A stretch of DNA of 28,926 nt from a virus. This document shows, piece by piece, positions 22,797 to 28,926 of this stretch. The stretch is taken from the IMG/VR virus record IMGVR_UViG_3300045257_000057, positions 1 through 28,926 of that record; one strand, written 5' to 3'. Positions within the stretch are counted from its first letter, which is position 1, and each line of letters starts with the position of its first letter. Below the pieces are notes generated by a model, which did no database searches, had not been told where the DNA came from, and saw nothing but the letters and a program-made list of their open reading frames with translations. A program made the position numbers and the translations under genes.

Positions 22797-23021
22797 ATGG
22801 CCGACACAACCAAGCCCGATTTCAGTTCGTCGCACAGCTTCGGCAAGGCCGGGACGCTGTCCATCGAGTGCTTCAACGCGCGCAAGTCAGAAGAGGTCTA
22901 CGTCGTTGCCTTTGGCGGCCAGAGCGTCGCGCTCACGCGCGTGGACTTCGACAACTATATCGCCGACCTGACCCGCATCCGCGAGCAGGCGAGCGCCCCC
23001 GTTTCGCAAGGGGGCGCGTGA
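22797..23021 (+). CDS. Small hypothetical tail-region protein
   Basis: 74 residues from the ATG at 22797, preferred over a GTG at 22791 because SD GAGGA (22785-22789) is then seven bases away. The core LSIECFNARKSEEVYVVAFGGQSVALTRVDFDNYIADLTRIREQ is alpha/beta with no recognised family. Its 3' end forms a perfect 8-base stem (22993-23017) ending four bases before its stop codon, and the stop overlaps the fibre ATG. Confidence 0.55.
   Translation: MADTTKPDFSSSHSFGKAGTLSIECFNARKSEEVYVVAFGGQSVALTRVDFDNYIADLTRIREQASAPVSQGGA
22993..23017 (+). other. Strong hairpin at a gene junction
   Basis: GCGCCCCC (22993-23000) pairs perfectly with GGGGGCGC (23010-23017) around a nine-base loop. The 3' arm contains the only SD-like purine run before the fibre ATG at 23021. 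No T tract follows, so a translation-coupling switch is more likely than a terminator. Confidence 0.6.
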
Positions 23022-23797
23022 TGGTCGAGCGGTTCGTCCTCAGCAACGGCACGGTCTCGATCGCGAATGGTTCGAGCACCATCACCGGCACCAGCACGAC
23101 CTTCAACGGCCGGGACCTTGGGGCGGCGGAAGTGTGGGCGTGTCCGCGCGCGGGCGTCGGCACGGTCGGCGGCGTTGCGGCGACCAACGCGCTGGCGTTT
23201 CGCATCGGCTTGGTCGCCGAGGTCGACCCGCTTCGCATATACGACAATCTCTCGCTGCCGCTGGTCGATCCTTATTACGGTCCGGCGCTCGTCGGGGTGA
23301 ACTACGAGCTGCGCTATGGCCCGGCGATCGCGAACGGCGCAACGCAGGCGGCGGTGTTCGAGCGCTTCCTGTCGTTCCTCCAGCAGAGCGCCGGCCTGAT
23401 CTTCAACTCGGCCGATGACGTTGTCACCGGCCTGATCCCGGAGAACTCGATCTACATCGACGACGTGACGCGCGCGATCTACCAGTGGCGCGGCGGCGTG
23501 CTGGAGGTCGTGAGCACGATCGGCGCGCAGTGGACGCCGAAGGGCGCCTATAGCGGAGCGACCACCTACGCGCTCAACGACCTCGTGCAGAGCGGCAACT
23601 TCATCTTCATCTCGAACGCGGCGGGCAACCTCAATCACGCGCCGAACACGGCGCCGGCCTCGACCGCCTACTGGACGTTCGTGCCGCTGCCGACCGTGCA
23701 GCAGGTGCTCGACACACTCGGCATTCACCAAATCACCGTCAGCACGGATTTCCCGTCAGGCGGCGTCAACGGCGACCTGTGGTTCCGGGTCGCATAG
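23021..23797 (+). CDS. Tail fibre protein with carbohydrate-binding-like module
   Basis: 258 residues from the ATG at 23021 (TGATG). The N-terminal part (FVLSNGTVSIANGSSTITGTSTTFNGRDLGAAEVWACP) is beta-rich and probably docks on the tail. Residues about 169-220, WTPKGAYSGATTYALNDLVQSGNFIFIS, then AYWTF, follow the CBM5/12-like plan (W.....Y..G..Y..ND.V..G..F.......W). The end (STDFPSGGVNGDLWFRVA) is the DFPSGG.NGDLWF ending frequent in phage fibres. It probably binds surface glycans. Its start may be gated by the hairpin at 22993-23017. Confidence 0.72.
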   Translation: MVERFVLSNGTVSIANGSSTITGTSTTFNGRDLGAAEVWACPRAGVGTVGGVAATNALAFRIGLVAEVDPLRIYDNLSLPLVDPYYGPALVGVNYELRYGPAIANGATQAAVFERFLSFLQQSAGLIFNSADDVVTGLIPENSIYIDDVTRAIYQWRGGVLEVVSTIGAQWTPKGAYSGATTYALNDLVQSGNFIFISNAAGNLNHAPNTAPASTAYWTFVPLPTVQQVLDTLGIHQITVSTDFPSGGVNGDLWFRVA

Positions 23798-23811
23798 AGG
23801 AGCAGACGAAC

Positions 23812-24186
23812 ATGAAGATCGAGAAGCTGGGCGACAACATCACCGAGATCGACGGCAAGGTGCGCGTCGAGCTGGGCCACGTTCGCCGCAAGGAGATCGC
23901 CACCGAAGAGCTGCTGTCGAATGACGTGACGGCCGCGCACTACGGGGTCGGCCTCAAGGACTCGCTCGGGAACGTCATCGCGCTCGGCAAGCCGATGGAC
24001 TTCATCGACTGGCTTTCGCCCGATCGCCACTTCTACGTCTACCAGCTGCAGGAAGTCACCGACATGGTGGACGAAAAGCCGGTGAAGAACATGCGCTGGC
24101 TGCCGGTCGGCGAGCCGGCCGTCTTCGACGACGAAGCCGCCGCGCTCTCGCGCGCGACGACGATCGCGGCCGAGCTGGCCGCCTGA
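23812..24186 (+). CDS. Hypothetical tail-region protein
   Basis: 124 residues from the ATG at 23812 with SD GAGGAG (23797-23802). MKIEKLGDNITEIDGKVRVELGHVRRKEIATEELLSND begins a mixed alpha/beta protein with an aromatic middle (FIDWLSPDRHFYVYQLQEV) and a helical, Ala-rich end. It has no signal or membrane segment. Because it lies among fibre genes it may be a fibre accessory or chaperone, but nothing in the sequence proves it. Confidence 0.6.
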   Translation: MKIEKLGDNITEIDGKVRVELGHVRRKEIATEELLSNDVTAAHYGVGLKDSLGNVIALGKPMDFIDWLSPDRHFYVYQLQEVTDMVDEKPVKNMRWLPVGEPAVFDDEAAALSRATTIAAELAA

Positions 24187-24209
24187 ACCATCATTGAAGG
24201 GACGTTGAA

Positions 24210-24590
24210 ATGTCTTTCCTGAACACCCGCATCATGGACCTCGGGCTGCAGAAGATCACCGATGAGGCCAGTCGCATCGATATCTGCAGCCAAGAGCCTG
24301 CGACCTATACCGAAGCGACGAGCACCTACAGCAAGGGCTTCAAGAGCTTCGGCGCCGGCTCGACCTTCGGCGCGCCGGCCACGCGCTCGCCGACCGGCCG
24401 CAAGGTCTCGTCGGTTGCGGTGACCGATGGCGCCGTGACCGCAACCGCGACCGCGACGCACTGGGCGGTGTCGGATGCGCCGAACACGCGCCTCGTCGCG
24501 GCCTACACGCTCGCGGCGAGCCAGGTCGTGACCAACGGCAACGCGTGGTCGCTGGCTTCGTTCGACATCGGCATCCCGGCGCCGGCATGA
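24210..24590 (+). CDS. Hypothetical structural protein
   Basis: 126 residues beginning MSFLNTRIMDLGLQKITDEASRIDICSQEPATYTEA. The second half is strand- and Thr/Ala-rich (KVSSVAVTDGAVTATATATHWAVSDAPNTRLVAAYTLAASQVVTNGNAWSLASFDIGI), typical of phage capsid- or tail-surface beta domains. The translation start region (CATTGAAGGG..GTTGAA then ATGTCTTTC) is almost a copy of the one before the chaperone gene at 14863. Function unknown; likely a virion component. Confidence 0.6.
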   Translation: MSFLNTRIMDLGLQKITDEASRIDICSQEPATYTEATSTYSKGFKSFGAGSTFGAPATRSPTGRKVSSVAVTDGAVTATATATHWAVSDAPNTRLVAAYTLAASQVVTNGNAWSLASFDIGIPAPA

Positions 24591-24607
24591 CGCAAGGAGC
24601 CGATTAG

Positions 24608-25720
24608 ATGGCGGGCTTCCGGCCGACTGGCGCGCTCCCTGTTGGAGCGATGCCGTCGAACATCGTCGTGTTTCTGGCGACGGCACTCGCTGCCGGCGCG
24701 CCGGTGCTCGACACGCCTGCGCTACATCAGGTCGACATCATTGCGGCGACCGCGCTGGATGGCGCCGCGCCGGTGCTCGATGCGCCGGCACTTTTCCAGT
24801 CGCACGTTCTGACGGCCAGCGGGCTTGTCGAAAGCGCGCCCGTGCTCGCGTCTCCGGCGCTCGCGCAGGTGCACGGCCTCGCGGCGACGGCGTTGGCCGA
24901 GGGCACGCCCGCGCTCGATGCACCTGCGCTGCATCAGTCGCACGTGCTCGCGGCGATTTCGCTCGATGAAAGCGCGCCAGTACTCGACGCGCCGCTGCTG
25001 CATCAGACGCATGTCGTGAGCGCAACGGTGCTGGTCGAGGGCACGCCGTCGCTCGACAGCCCGACGATCTTTCAGGTGCACGTGCTCACCGGCTCGGTTC
25101 TGGTCGAGGGCACACCCGCTCTCGATGCGCCTGCACTGCATCAGGTGCATGTGCTCGGCGCATCCACACTCAACGGAGCGTCACCGGACCTCGCCGCGCC
25201 CGCGTTGCATCAGACGCATGGGCTGGCGGCCTCCGCGCTCGATGGCAGCGCGCACGTACTCGGCACGCCGATCATGATCCCGGTCGACGTGCTCACCGCC
25301 GCGGGCCTCGCGGCGAACGCGCACGTGCTCGACCAGCCGACGATCTTTCAGGTGCACGTGCTGCGTTCGGGCGCGTACTGCATCACGCTCGGCTGGCGGC
25401 CGACCGGCGCGCTGCCGACCGGCGCGCAACCGCCGGCCGGCCAAGTCATCTACCGGCCGAACCTCGACATGGGCGCGCCCGCGCTCGATGCGCCGCCGCT
25501 GCATCAGGTGCACCACCTATTCGCGACCACGCTGAACAGCGGCGCGCCGATCCTCGGCGGCACGATCCTGATCACGCCCTCGGGCATCTTCGTGAAGTAT
25601 CTCGGCGATTGGCGCGCGCCGATCGCCTACGGCAAGCACGCCGGCACATGGAAAGACGTGATCTCGGCCTATCGGCGCAACGATGCCGATTGGGAGCTGA
25701 TCTACCGGAGGATGGCCTAG
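24608..25720 (+). CDS. Tandem-repeat phage protein (ten 23-residue repeats)
   Basis: 370 residues, SD AAGGAG (24594-24599). Residues 24-253 are ten head-to-tail 23-residue repeats with consensus A.AL..GAP.LDAPALHQ.HVLA; one example is ATALDGAAPVLDAPALFQSH followed by VLT. A flanking segment GFRPTGALPVGA (3-14) recurs as GWRPTGALPTGA (262-273), followed by a broken further repeat. The C-terminus (GDWRAPIAYGKHAGTWKDVISAYRRNDADWELIYRRM) is a tail-protein-type WK..I..Y.R..G.W module. The regular Leu/Pro/His spacing suggests a solenoid or beta-helix fibre. Expected on the virion surface; exact role unknown. Confidence 0.75.
   Translation: MAGFRPTGALPVGAMPSNIVVFLATALAAGAPVLDTPALHQVDIIAATALDGAAPVLDAPALFQSHVLTASGLVESAPVLASPALAQVHGLAATALAEGTPALDAPALHQSHVLAAISLDESAPVLDAPLLHQTHVVSATVLVEGTPSLDSPTIFQVHVLTGSVLVEGTPALDAPALHQVHVLGASTLNGASPDLAAPALHQTHGLAASALDGSAHVLGTPIMIPVDVLTAAGLAANAHVLDQPTIFQVHVLRSGAYCITLGWRPTGALPTGAQPPAGQVIYRPNLDMGAPALDAPPLHQVHHLFATTLNSGAPILGGTILITPSGIFVKYLGDWRAPIAYGKHAGTWKDVISAYRRNDADWELIYRRMA
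24677..25366 (+). repeat. Ten in-frame tandem 69-base repeats
   Basis: DNA encoding the ten 23-residue units above. Units share LDAPAL.Q.H coding blocks such as CTCGATGC and CTGCATCAG at 69-base spacing but have diverged at other positions, so the array is old rather than freshly amplified. Confidence 0.75.
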
Positions 25721-26752
25721 ATGCCGTACATCGTGAACACCGTCTGGTACGTCGCCGGCTCCAGCGGGCTTGCGGATTTCAGCGACGGTGCAGCGCTCAC
25801 CGGCTATCGCAGCATCACGGACGCAGTCGCGGCGGGCGCGCTCACCAATGGTGCGGTCTACAGCTATCGCGCCGAGCATCCGACAGACAAGTCGATCTGG
25901 GAAAACGGCAGCGGCGCGGTCAACACCGGAACGAAGGTGCTGGCGCGCACCACGATCGCGGAGTCCTCGACCGGAGCGAAGATCAACTTTGCCGTTGCGC
26001 CGGTCGTGATCCTCACCGAAATGAAGCGCGACTGGGATTTGCTCGCGCCGCTGGCGTCGCCGTCATTCACCGGGAACGGTTCAATCTCCGGCACGTTCGG
26101 CGTCGGCGGCGTGCTCTCCGTCACGGACGTGACCGAGGCGTCGGGCAGCAGCGCCGGCTCGATCAATACGGCAGGCGGCATCAATGCCGCGAAGGCGATC
26201 AAGAGCGGGTCGACCACGACATCCACGTCGACCACGACCGGCTCGGGCATCTTCGCAGGCGGCCTCGGCGTCGCGGGCAAAGGCTATTTCGGCGGTGCGT
26301 TGAACGTCACCGACACGACGGCGTCGAGCAGCCCGACCACCGGCTCCGGCATCTTCGGCGGCGGCCTCGGCGTCGCCGGCAAGGCCTATTTCGGTGGCGG
26401 AATTAACATTGGGTCGACCACATCGCCCTCCACCGACGTTGCTCTCGAATGCGCCAACATGACGATCACTCACACCTCGGGCGCGCACAACGCGATCTGC
26501 GCCGCGGGTAATTTCTACGGCATCCTATTTATAGGTGATCCGAGTCTGACCGGCGGTAGTGCCCTGTGGATTTGCAGCAACGGCACAGCGGTCTTGGTGT
26601 CTCAGGCGAGTGGCGGGCCTTCGTGGGTGGCGTCAACGACGACCCCTGCGGCGGACAAATATTCGATCGCGCATGACGGGACGAACTGGCGGTTCTATTC
26701 GAATTCGTCATCCACGATCACCGTGCGCGTGATGGCGCTGAAAGTCGTCTAA
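25721..26752 (+). CDS. Tail fibre/receptor-binding-type protein
   Basis: 343 residues starting directly after the previous stop. The N-terminus is beta-rich (NTVWYVAGSSGLADFSDGAALTGYRSITDAVAAGALTNGAVYSYRAEH). A Ser/Thr/Gly-rich shaft follows, with a near-duplicate unit GSGIFAGGLGVAGKGYFGGALN and GSGIFGGGLGVAGKAYFGGGIN. The C-terminal domain (SIAHDGTNWRFYSNSSSTITVRVMALKVV) looks like a compact fibre tip. Shaft Gly/Ser/Thr repeats and the location in the fibre cluster support a receptor-binding fibre. No chaperone or endosialidase-type peptidase motif is seen. Confidence 0.65.
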   Translation: MPYIVNTVWYVAGSSGLADFSDGAALTGYRSITDAVAAGALTNGAVYSYRAEHPTDKSIWENGSGAVNTGTKVLARTTIAESSTGAKINFAVAPVVILTEMKRDWDLLAPLASPSFTGNGSISGTFGVGGVLSVTDVTEASGSSAGSINTAGGINAAKAIKSGSTTTSTSTTTGSGIFAGGLGVAGKGYFGGALNVTDTTASSSPTTGSGIFGGGLGVAGKAYFGGGINIGSTTSPSTDVALECANMTITHTSGAHNAICAAGNFYGILFIGDPSLTGGSALWICSNGTAVLVSQASGGPSWVASTTTPAADKYSIAHDGTNWRFYSNSSSTITVRVMALKVV

Positions 26753-26781
26753 AGGCGAAAAGGCAACAGGAGAACTCTCAC

Positions 26782-27111
26782 ATGCCCGTCGAACTCGATG
26801 AGATTTCCGCCACGCGCAAGCAGTCGATCGCGCGCGTCGAGCTGTTCACCGATGCGCATCTGCCGCCAGACGATTGGCGGCTCACGATCCATTTCGAGGA
26901 CGCACTCTATGACGCGCAGGGCGCGATCGTGCCGGGAACGCAGGTGTTCGGCACGCGCGAGGTGACGCGGCGCTTCGGCGACATCAAGACGCAGAGTGTT
27001 ACGGCTGCCGGCGTCACGGCGACCGTCGCGCAGCTCGCGGCGTTGATTTCCGGTGCGGCCTACACGCTCCGGCAAGAGGACATCGACGCCGCAGCGGCGG
27101 CCGAAGGTTAG
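26782..27111 (+). CDS. Hypothetical phage protein
   Basis: 109 residues with SD AGGAG in ACAGGAGAACTC upstream. MPVELDEISATRKQSIARVELFTDAHLPPDDWRLTIHFEDALYDAQG is followed by VPGTQVFGTREVTRRFGDIKTQSVTAAGVTATVAQLAALISG. It is alpha/beta with no membrane segment. It may be a fibre-associated or assembly factor, but no family is recognised. The next gene follows after nine bases. Confidence 0.6.
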   Translation: MPVELDEISATRKQSIARVELFTDAHLPPDDWRLTIHFEDALYDAQGAIVPGTQVFGTREVTRRFGDIKTQSVTAAGVTATVAQLAALISGAAYTLRQEDIDAAAAAEG

Positions 27112-27120
27112 GAGGTGGCA

Positions 27121-27303
27121 ATGAACGCGTTCGACACCGAGCTGCGCCTGCGCGTCGGGCACCTATTCATCGAGTGCTGCGCAGCCGAAACGCAGCGTGA
27201 TGCCGCTCTCGCGTCCGTCAAGGCGCAGGCCGGCGAGATCGAGCAGCTGAAGGCGGAAGTGAAGAAACTGACGCCGCCCGATGCCGTGCAGCCAGAGGGT
27301 TGA
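27121..27303 (+). CDS. Short coiled-coil hypothetical protein
   Basis: 60 residues. I chose the ATG at 27121 over the GTG at 27115 because the perfect SD AGGAGG (27110-27115) then lies five bases upstream. The sequence after residue 20 is a heptad-like helix (ETQRDAALASVKAQAGEIEQLKAEVKKL) with a Pro-rich end. It has two adjacent Cys (about 19-20). Function unknown. Confidence 0.6.
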   Translation: MNAFDTELRLRVGHLFIECCAAETQRDAALASVKAQAGEIEQLKAEVKKLTPPDAVQPEG

Positions 27304-27307
27304 GCGG

Positions 27308-27430
27308 ATGGCGCGGGCAACGGTGCCGATCGCGGTGTTCATGCTGAAGGTCGCTAAGGTGGCGGCGGTCTTTCCCGCAGTGCTGAGCTTGTTCTTTAGG
27401 AGGGCACCACCTCAACCTCGCAGGAAGTAG
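27308..27430 (+). CDS. 40-residue membrane micro-protein
   Basis: ATG at 27308, four bases after the previous stop; weak SD GAGCGG. The product MARATVPIAVFMLKVAKVAA has a hydrophobic segment (about 6-30) broken by two Lys and a very basic, Pro-containing tail (RRAPPQPRRK). It may be a small phage membrane protein, possibly lysis related, or chance. Confidence 0.4.
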   Translation: MARATVPIAVFMLKVAKVAAVFPAVLSLFFRRAPPQPRRK

Positions 27431-27571
27431 CGGGGGCCGGAGCGCGTCAACGCTCCGAACGGCGGGCCATTCTTGGAGGAGCGACCCGCCCAGTGAAGAG
27501 ACCGTCATCACCACCCCGCCGCTGCCGCGCGCAGCGGGCCAAGGGTGCGGAATTGTGGACGGCGGGGATAG
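27431..27571 (+). promoter_or_regulatory. Hairpin-bearing gap upstream of the methyltransferase
   Basis: No credible gene. Stems: CGGAGCG/CGCTCCG (27438-27457, six-base loop), GGCGGG (27461-27466)/CCCGCC (27485-27490) and CCGCTGC/GCAGCGG (27519-27537, five-base loop). The first could end transcription but has no T tract. This is where Mu carries the regulated Pmom promoter; such a role here is inference. Confidence 0.4.
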
Positions 27572-28381
27572 ATGGAGTCGGGAGTTACCTACAGGCCCGT
27601 GGAGCCCGTGCGGCCCGCGGCAGGATACATCGGAGGCAAGAAACAGCTTGCGCGGACAATCATCGAGCGCATCGAGAAAATTCCGCACGAGACCTATGCG
27701 GAGCCCTTCGTCGGCATGGGCGGTGTCTTCTTTCGGCGGCGCTTCGCACCGAAGGGCGAGGTGGTCAACGATCGCTCCGGCGACGTGGCGAACTTCTTCC
27801 GCGTGCTGCAGCGGCACTACGTGCCTTTCATGGAGATGCTGCGATGGCAGCTGACAGGACGGCGCGAGTTCGAGCGGCTGAGGGCGAGCGACCCGGCGAC
27901 GCTCACCGATCTGGAGCGCGCGGCGCGCTTCCTCTATCTCCAGCGCACGGCGTTCGGCGGCAAGGTCGCTGGGCGCACGTTCGGCGTCGATCCGCTTTCG
28001 GCGCGGTTCAACGTCACCAAGATCGGGCCGATGCTGGAGGAGCTGCACGAGCGGCTTGCCGGCGTCACGATCGAGTGCCTGCCGTGGGCCGACTTCGTGC
28101 GGCGCTACGATCGACCGACCACGCTGTTCTTCTTCGACCCGCCCTATTGGGGCGGCGAGGAGGACTACGGCGCGGGCCTGTTTTCGAGGGACGAATACCC
28201 GCGGCTCGCGGAGGCTTTAAGCGGCCTTCAAGGGCGGTTCATTCTCACCCTCAACGACGTGCCCGAGGTGCGGCGGCTGTTCGCTCGGTTCAAGCTGGAG
28301 CGGGCTGCCGTGACCTACACGGTGAGCAAGGGGCCGGCACAGCGCGCGGGCGAGCTGATCATCACAGGGAGGCGACGATGA
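27572..28381 (+). CDS. D12-class (Dam-like) DNA adenine N6-methyltransferase
   Basis: 269 residues, ATG after GGCGGGG. GYIGGKKQLARTI (18-30) carries the N-terminal GGK motif; YAEPFVGMGGVFF (42-54) is the AdoMet-binding FxGxG motif; FFFDPPYWGGEEDYG (186-200) holds the catalytic DPPY. A target-recognition-like insert with LYLQRTAFGGKVAGRTFGVD lies between. This order is that of the D12/alpha group that includes Dam. It would methylate adenine in phage DNA. It has no restriction partner here, so anti-restriction protection or regulation is likely, at the place where Mu has mom. The target site cannot be told from sequence. It overlaps the next gene (ATGA). Confidence 0.9.
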   Translation: MESGVTYRPVEPVRPAAGYIGGKKQLARTIIERIEKIPHETYAEPFVGMGGVFFRRRFAPKGEVVNDRSGDVANFFRVLQRHYVPFMEMLRWQLTGRREFERLRASDPATLTDLERAARFLYLQRTAFGGKVAGRTFGVDPLSARFNVTKIGPMLEELHERLAGVTIECLPWADFVRRYDRPTTLFFFDPPYWGGEEDYGAGLFSRDEYPRLAEALSGLQGRFILTLNDVPEVRRLFARFKLERAAVTYTVSKGPAQRAGELIITGRRR

Positions 28382-28791
28382 AATTACCGCAGCTCCTCAA
28401 CTCGCTGAGCGACGCCGGCCCGCCCCGTGCGCCGCAGGCCATGCTCTGGATACCGCCCAGCGGCCTGCCGGTGCAGTGTCCGAGCGTTGACGCGGCACAG
28501 AAAGCCGCGACGGCATTCTCGGCGCAGAAGCCCGGCACCACCGTCGCCGTGTATCAGCTTGTGGGATATGCCTTTCGGCCAATCGAGCAACCGGAGTTCG
28601 TGCTGACGGACTCAGCGCGGGCGCGAGCCGAACTACATGACTGCGCGCCGGACACACTCCAATCGGACCTCCCGGCCGAGGGCGAGGATCACCGGCCGTA
28701 CCGCACCGATCTCACGCCGCTCCAGCAGGCCGTGGTGGACCAGCTCGGCGAGGCCTCCAGAGGGGCGGAACCGCCGCCCAATGGTGGGTGA
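28378..28791 (+). CDS. Hypothetical protein coupled to the methyltransferase
   Basis: 137 residues from the ATG at 28378 (ATGA). MKLPQLLNSLSDAGPPRAPQAMLWIPPSGLPVQCPSVDAAQKAATAFSAQKPGTTVAVYQLVGYAFRP reads like a small alpha/beta domain; the second half is acidic and Pro-rich, probably disordered. There is no zinc-finger Cys/His set, so it is not an obvious Mu Com equivalent. It is the last gene before the repeats at 28792 and begins life as the tail of a longer open frame that overlaps the methyltransferase, which I regard as a shadow. Confidence 0.6.
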   Translation: MKLPQLLNSLSDAGPPRAPQAMLWIPPSGLPVQCPSVDAAQKAATAFSAQKPGTTVAVYQLVGYAFRPIEQPEFVLTDSARARAELHDCAPDTLQSDLPAEGEDHRPYRTDLTPLQQAVVDQLGEASRGAEPPPNGG

Positions 28792-28835
28792 CATTCGTTG
28801 TTGCGCGCGGTGCCATTCGATTTTGCGCGCTACAC
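28792..28835 (+). repeat. Two tandem 22-base direct repeats, candidate transposase sites at right end
   Basis: Unit 1 (28792-28813) and unit 2 (28814-28835) both start CATTCG and share TTGCGCGC at the same offset; 16 of 22 bases agree. Two adjacent 22-base sites are the arrangement of MuA sites R1-R2 at the Mu right end. Read on the minus strand the units contain CGCGCAA..CGAATG, loosely like the CGAAA core of Mu sites. They begin right after the last stop codon. Confidence 0.55.
28834..28834. other. Candidate right terminus of the phage genome
   Basis: The plus strand reads GCGCGCTACA up to 28834, so the minus strand would begin 5'-TGTAGCGCGC. Mu-type ends begin with 5'-TG, a few bases outside the first transposase site. 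If correct, 28835-28926 is host DNA. Confidence 0.4.
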
Positions 28836-28926
28836 CACCGCCCCCGATCCGCACTTCAGACGCCTCTAGAAGCGCCCCTCGTGGATCGAGGCGCGTGCAT
28901 TATCGGTGAGGATTTTCGGGCGGGGA
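28836..28926 (+). other. Presumed flanking DNA, no gene seen
   Basis: This stretch holds only an imperfect stem, with CCTCG-tggat-CGAGG as its core (inside GCGCCCCTCGTGGATCGAGG), and no convincing ORF. It is either host flank beyond the phage end or the last phage bases. Confidence 0.35.

Noticed and set aside
27493-28377. Upstream extension of the last gene across the methyltransferase
   Set aside because: The frame overlaps the D12 enzyme and has shadow composition; the ATG at 28378 with its ATGA overlap is the better start.
1-28926. Integrase, IS element, CRISPR array or tRNA genes
   Set aside because: No tyrosine/serine recombinase, IS transposase, regularly spaced array or cloverleaf was seen; the only regular repeat arrays are coding (24677-25366) and the two terminal 22-base units.

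Overview
The window is a gapless run of plus-strand phage genes: the late half of a Mu-like transposable phage or prophage. High GC (mid-60s percent by eye), strong GC3 bias, Mu-family head proteins and a lambda-type tail suggest a siphovirus of the B3/D3112 kind infecting a high-GC alphaproteobacterium, perhaps Hyphomicrobiales (Rhizobiales). The host is inference; no search was run. Early genes (repressor, transposase A/B) would lie to the left. A candidate right end of the phage lies near 28834.

Layout: (1) 1-1088, end of the early/middle region: two small unknown proteins, a Mor/C-family late activator and a 46-residue membrane peptide. (2) 1089-1214, a gap with several dyads, a likely activator-dependent late promoter. 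(3) 1215-3167, lysis: an endolysin with a C-terminal membrane segment and an overlapping Rz/Rz1-like spanin pair. (4) 3193-8465, Mu gp25 to gp30 homologues: DUF2730, winged helix, small terminase, large terminase, portal and minor head protein. (5) 8466-8803, a 338-base gap packed with inverted repeats, where Mu has its PI late promoter. (6) 8804-13261, head: protease I with a nested scaffold Z, decoration-like protein, major head T, connector proteins and a gpG-type morphogenesis protein. (7) 13258-23797, a non-contractile tail: terminator, tube, assembly chaperones joined by a -1 frameshift, tape measure, minor tail proteins, NlpC/P60-like protein, J-like hub and a fibre. (8) 23812-27430, small unknown proteins and fibre-type proteins, including one with ten tandem 23-residue repeats. 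(9) 27431-28791, a D12-class adenine methyltransferase and an unknown gene, where Mu carries mom. (10) 28792-28926, two tandem 22-base repeats and the presumed terminus.

Most genes overlap by ATGA, GTGA or TGATG, so long polycistronic messages with translational coupling are likely. The most informative non-protein signals are the CTGAC/GTCAG dyads shared by the two main gaps, the GGGAAAC frameshift site with its downstream stem, the SD-driven internal start of the scaffold, and the 22-base terminal repeats.
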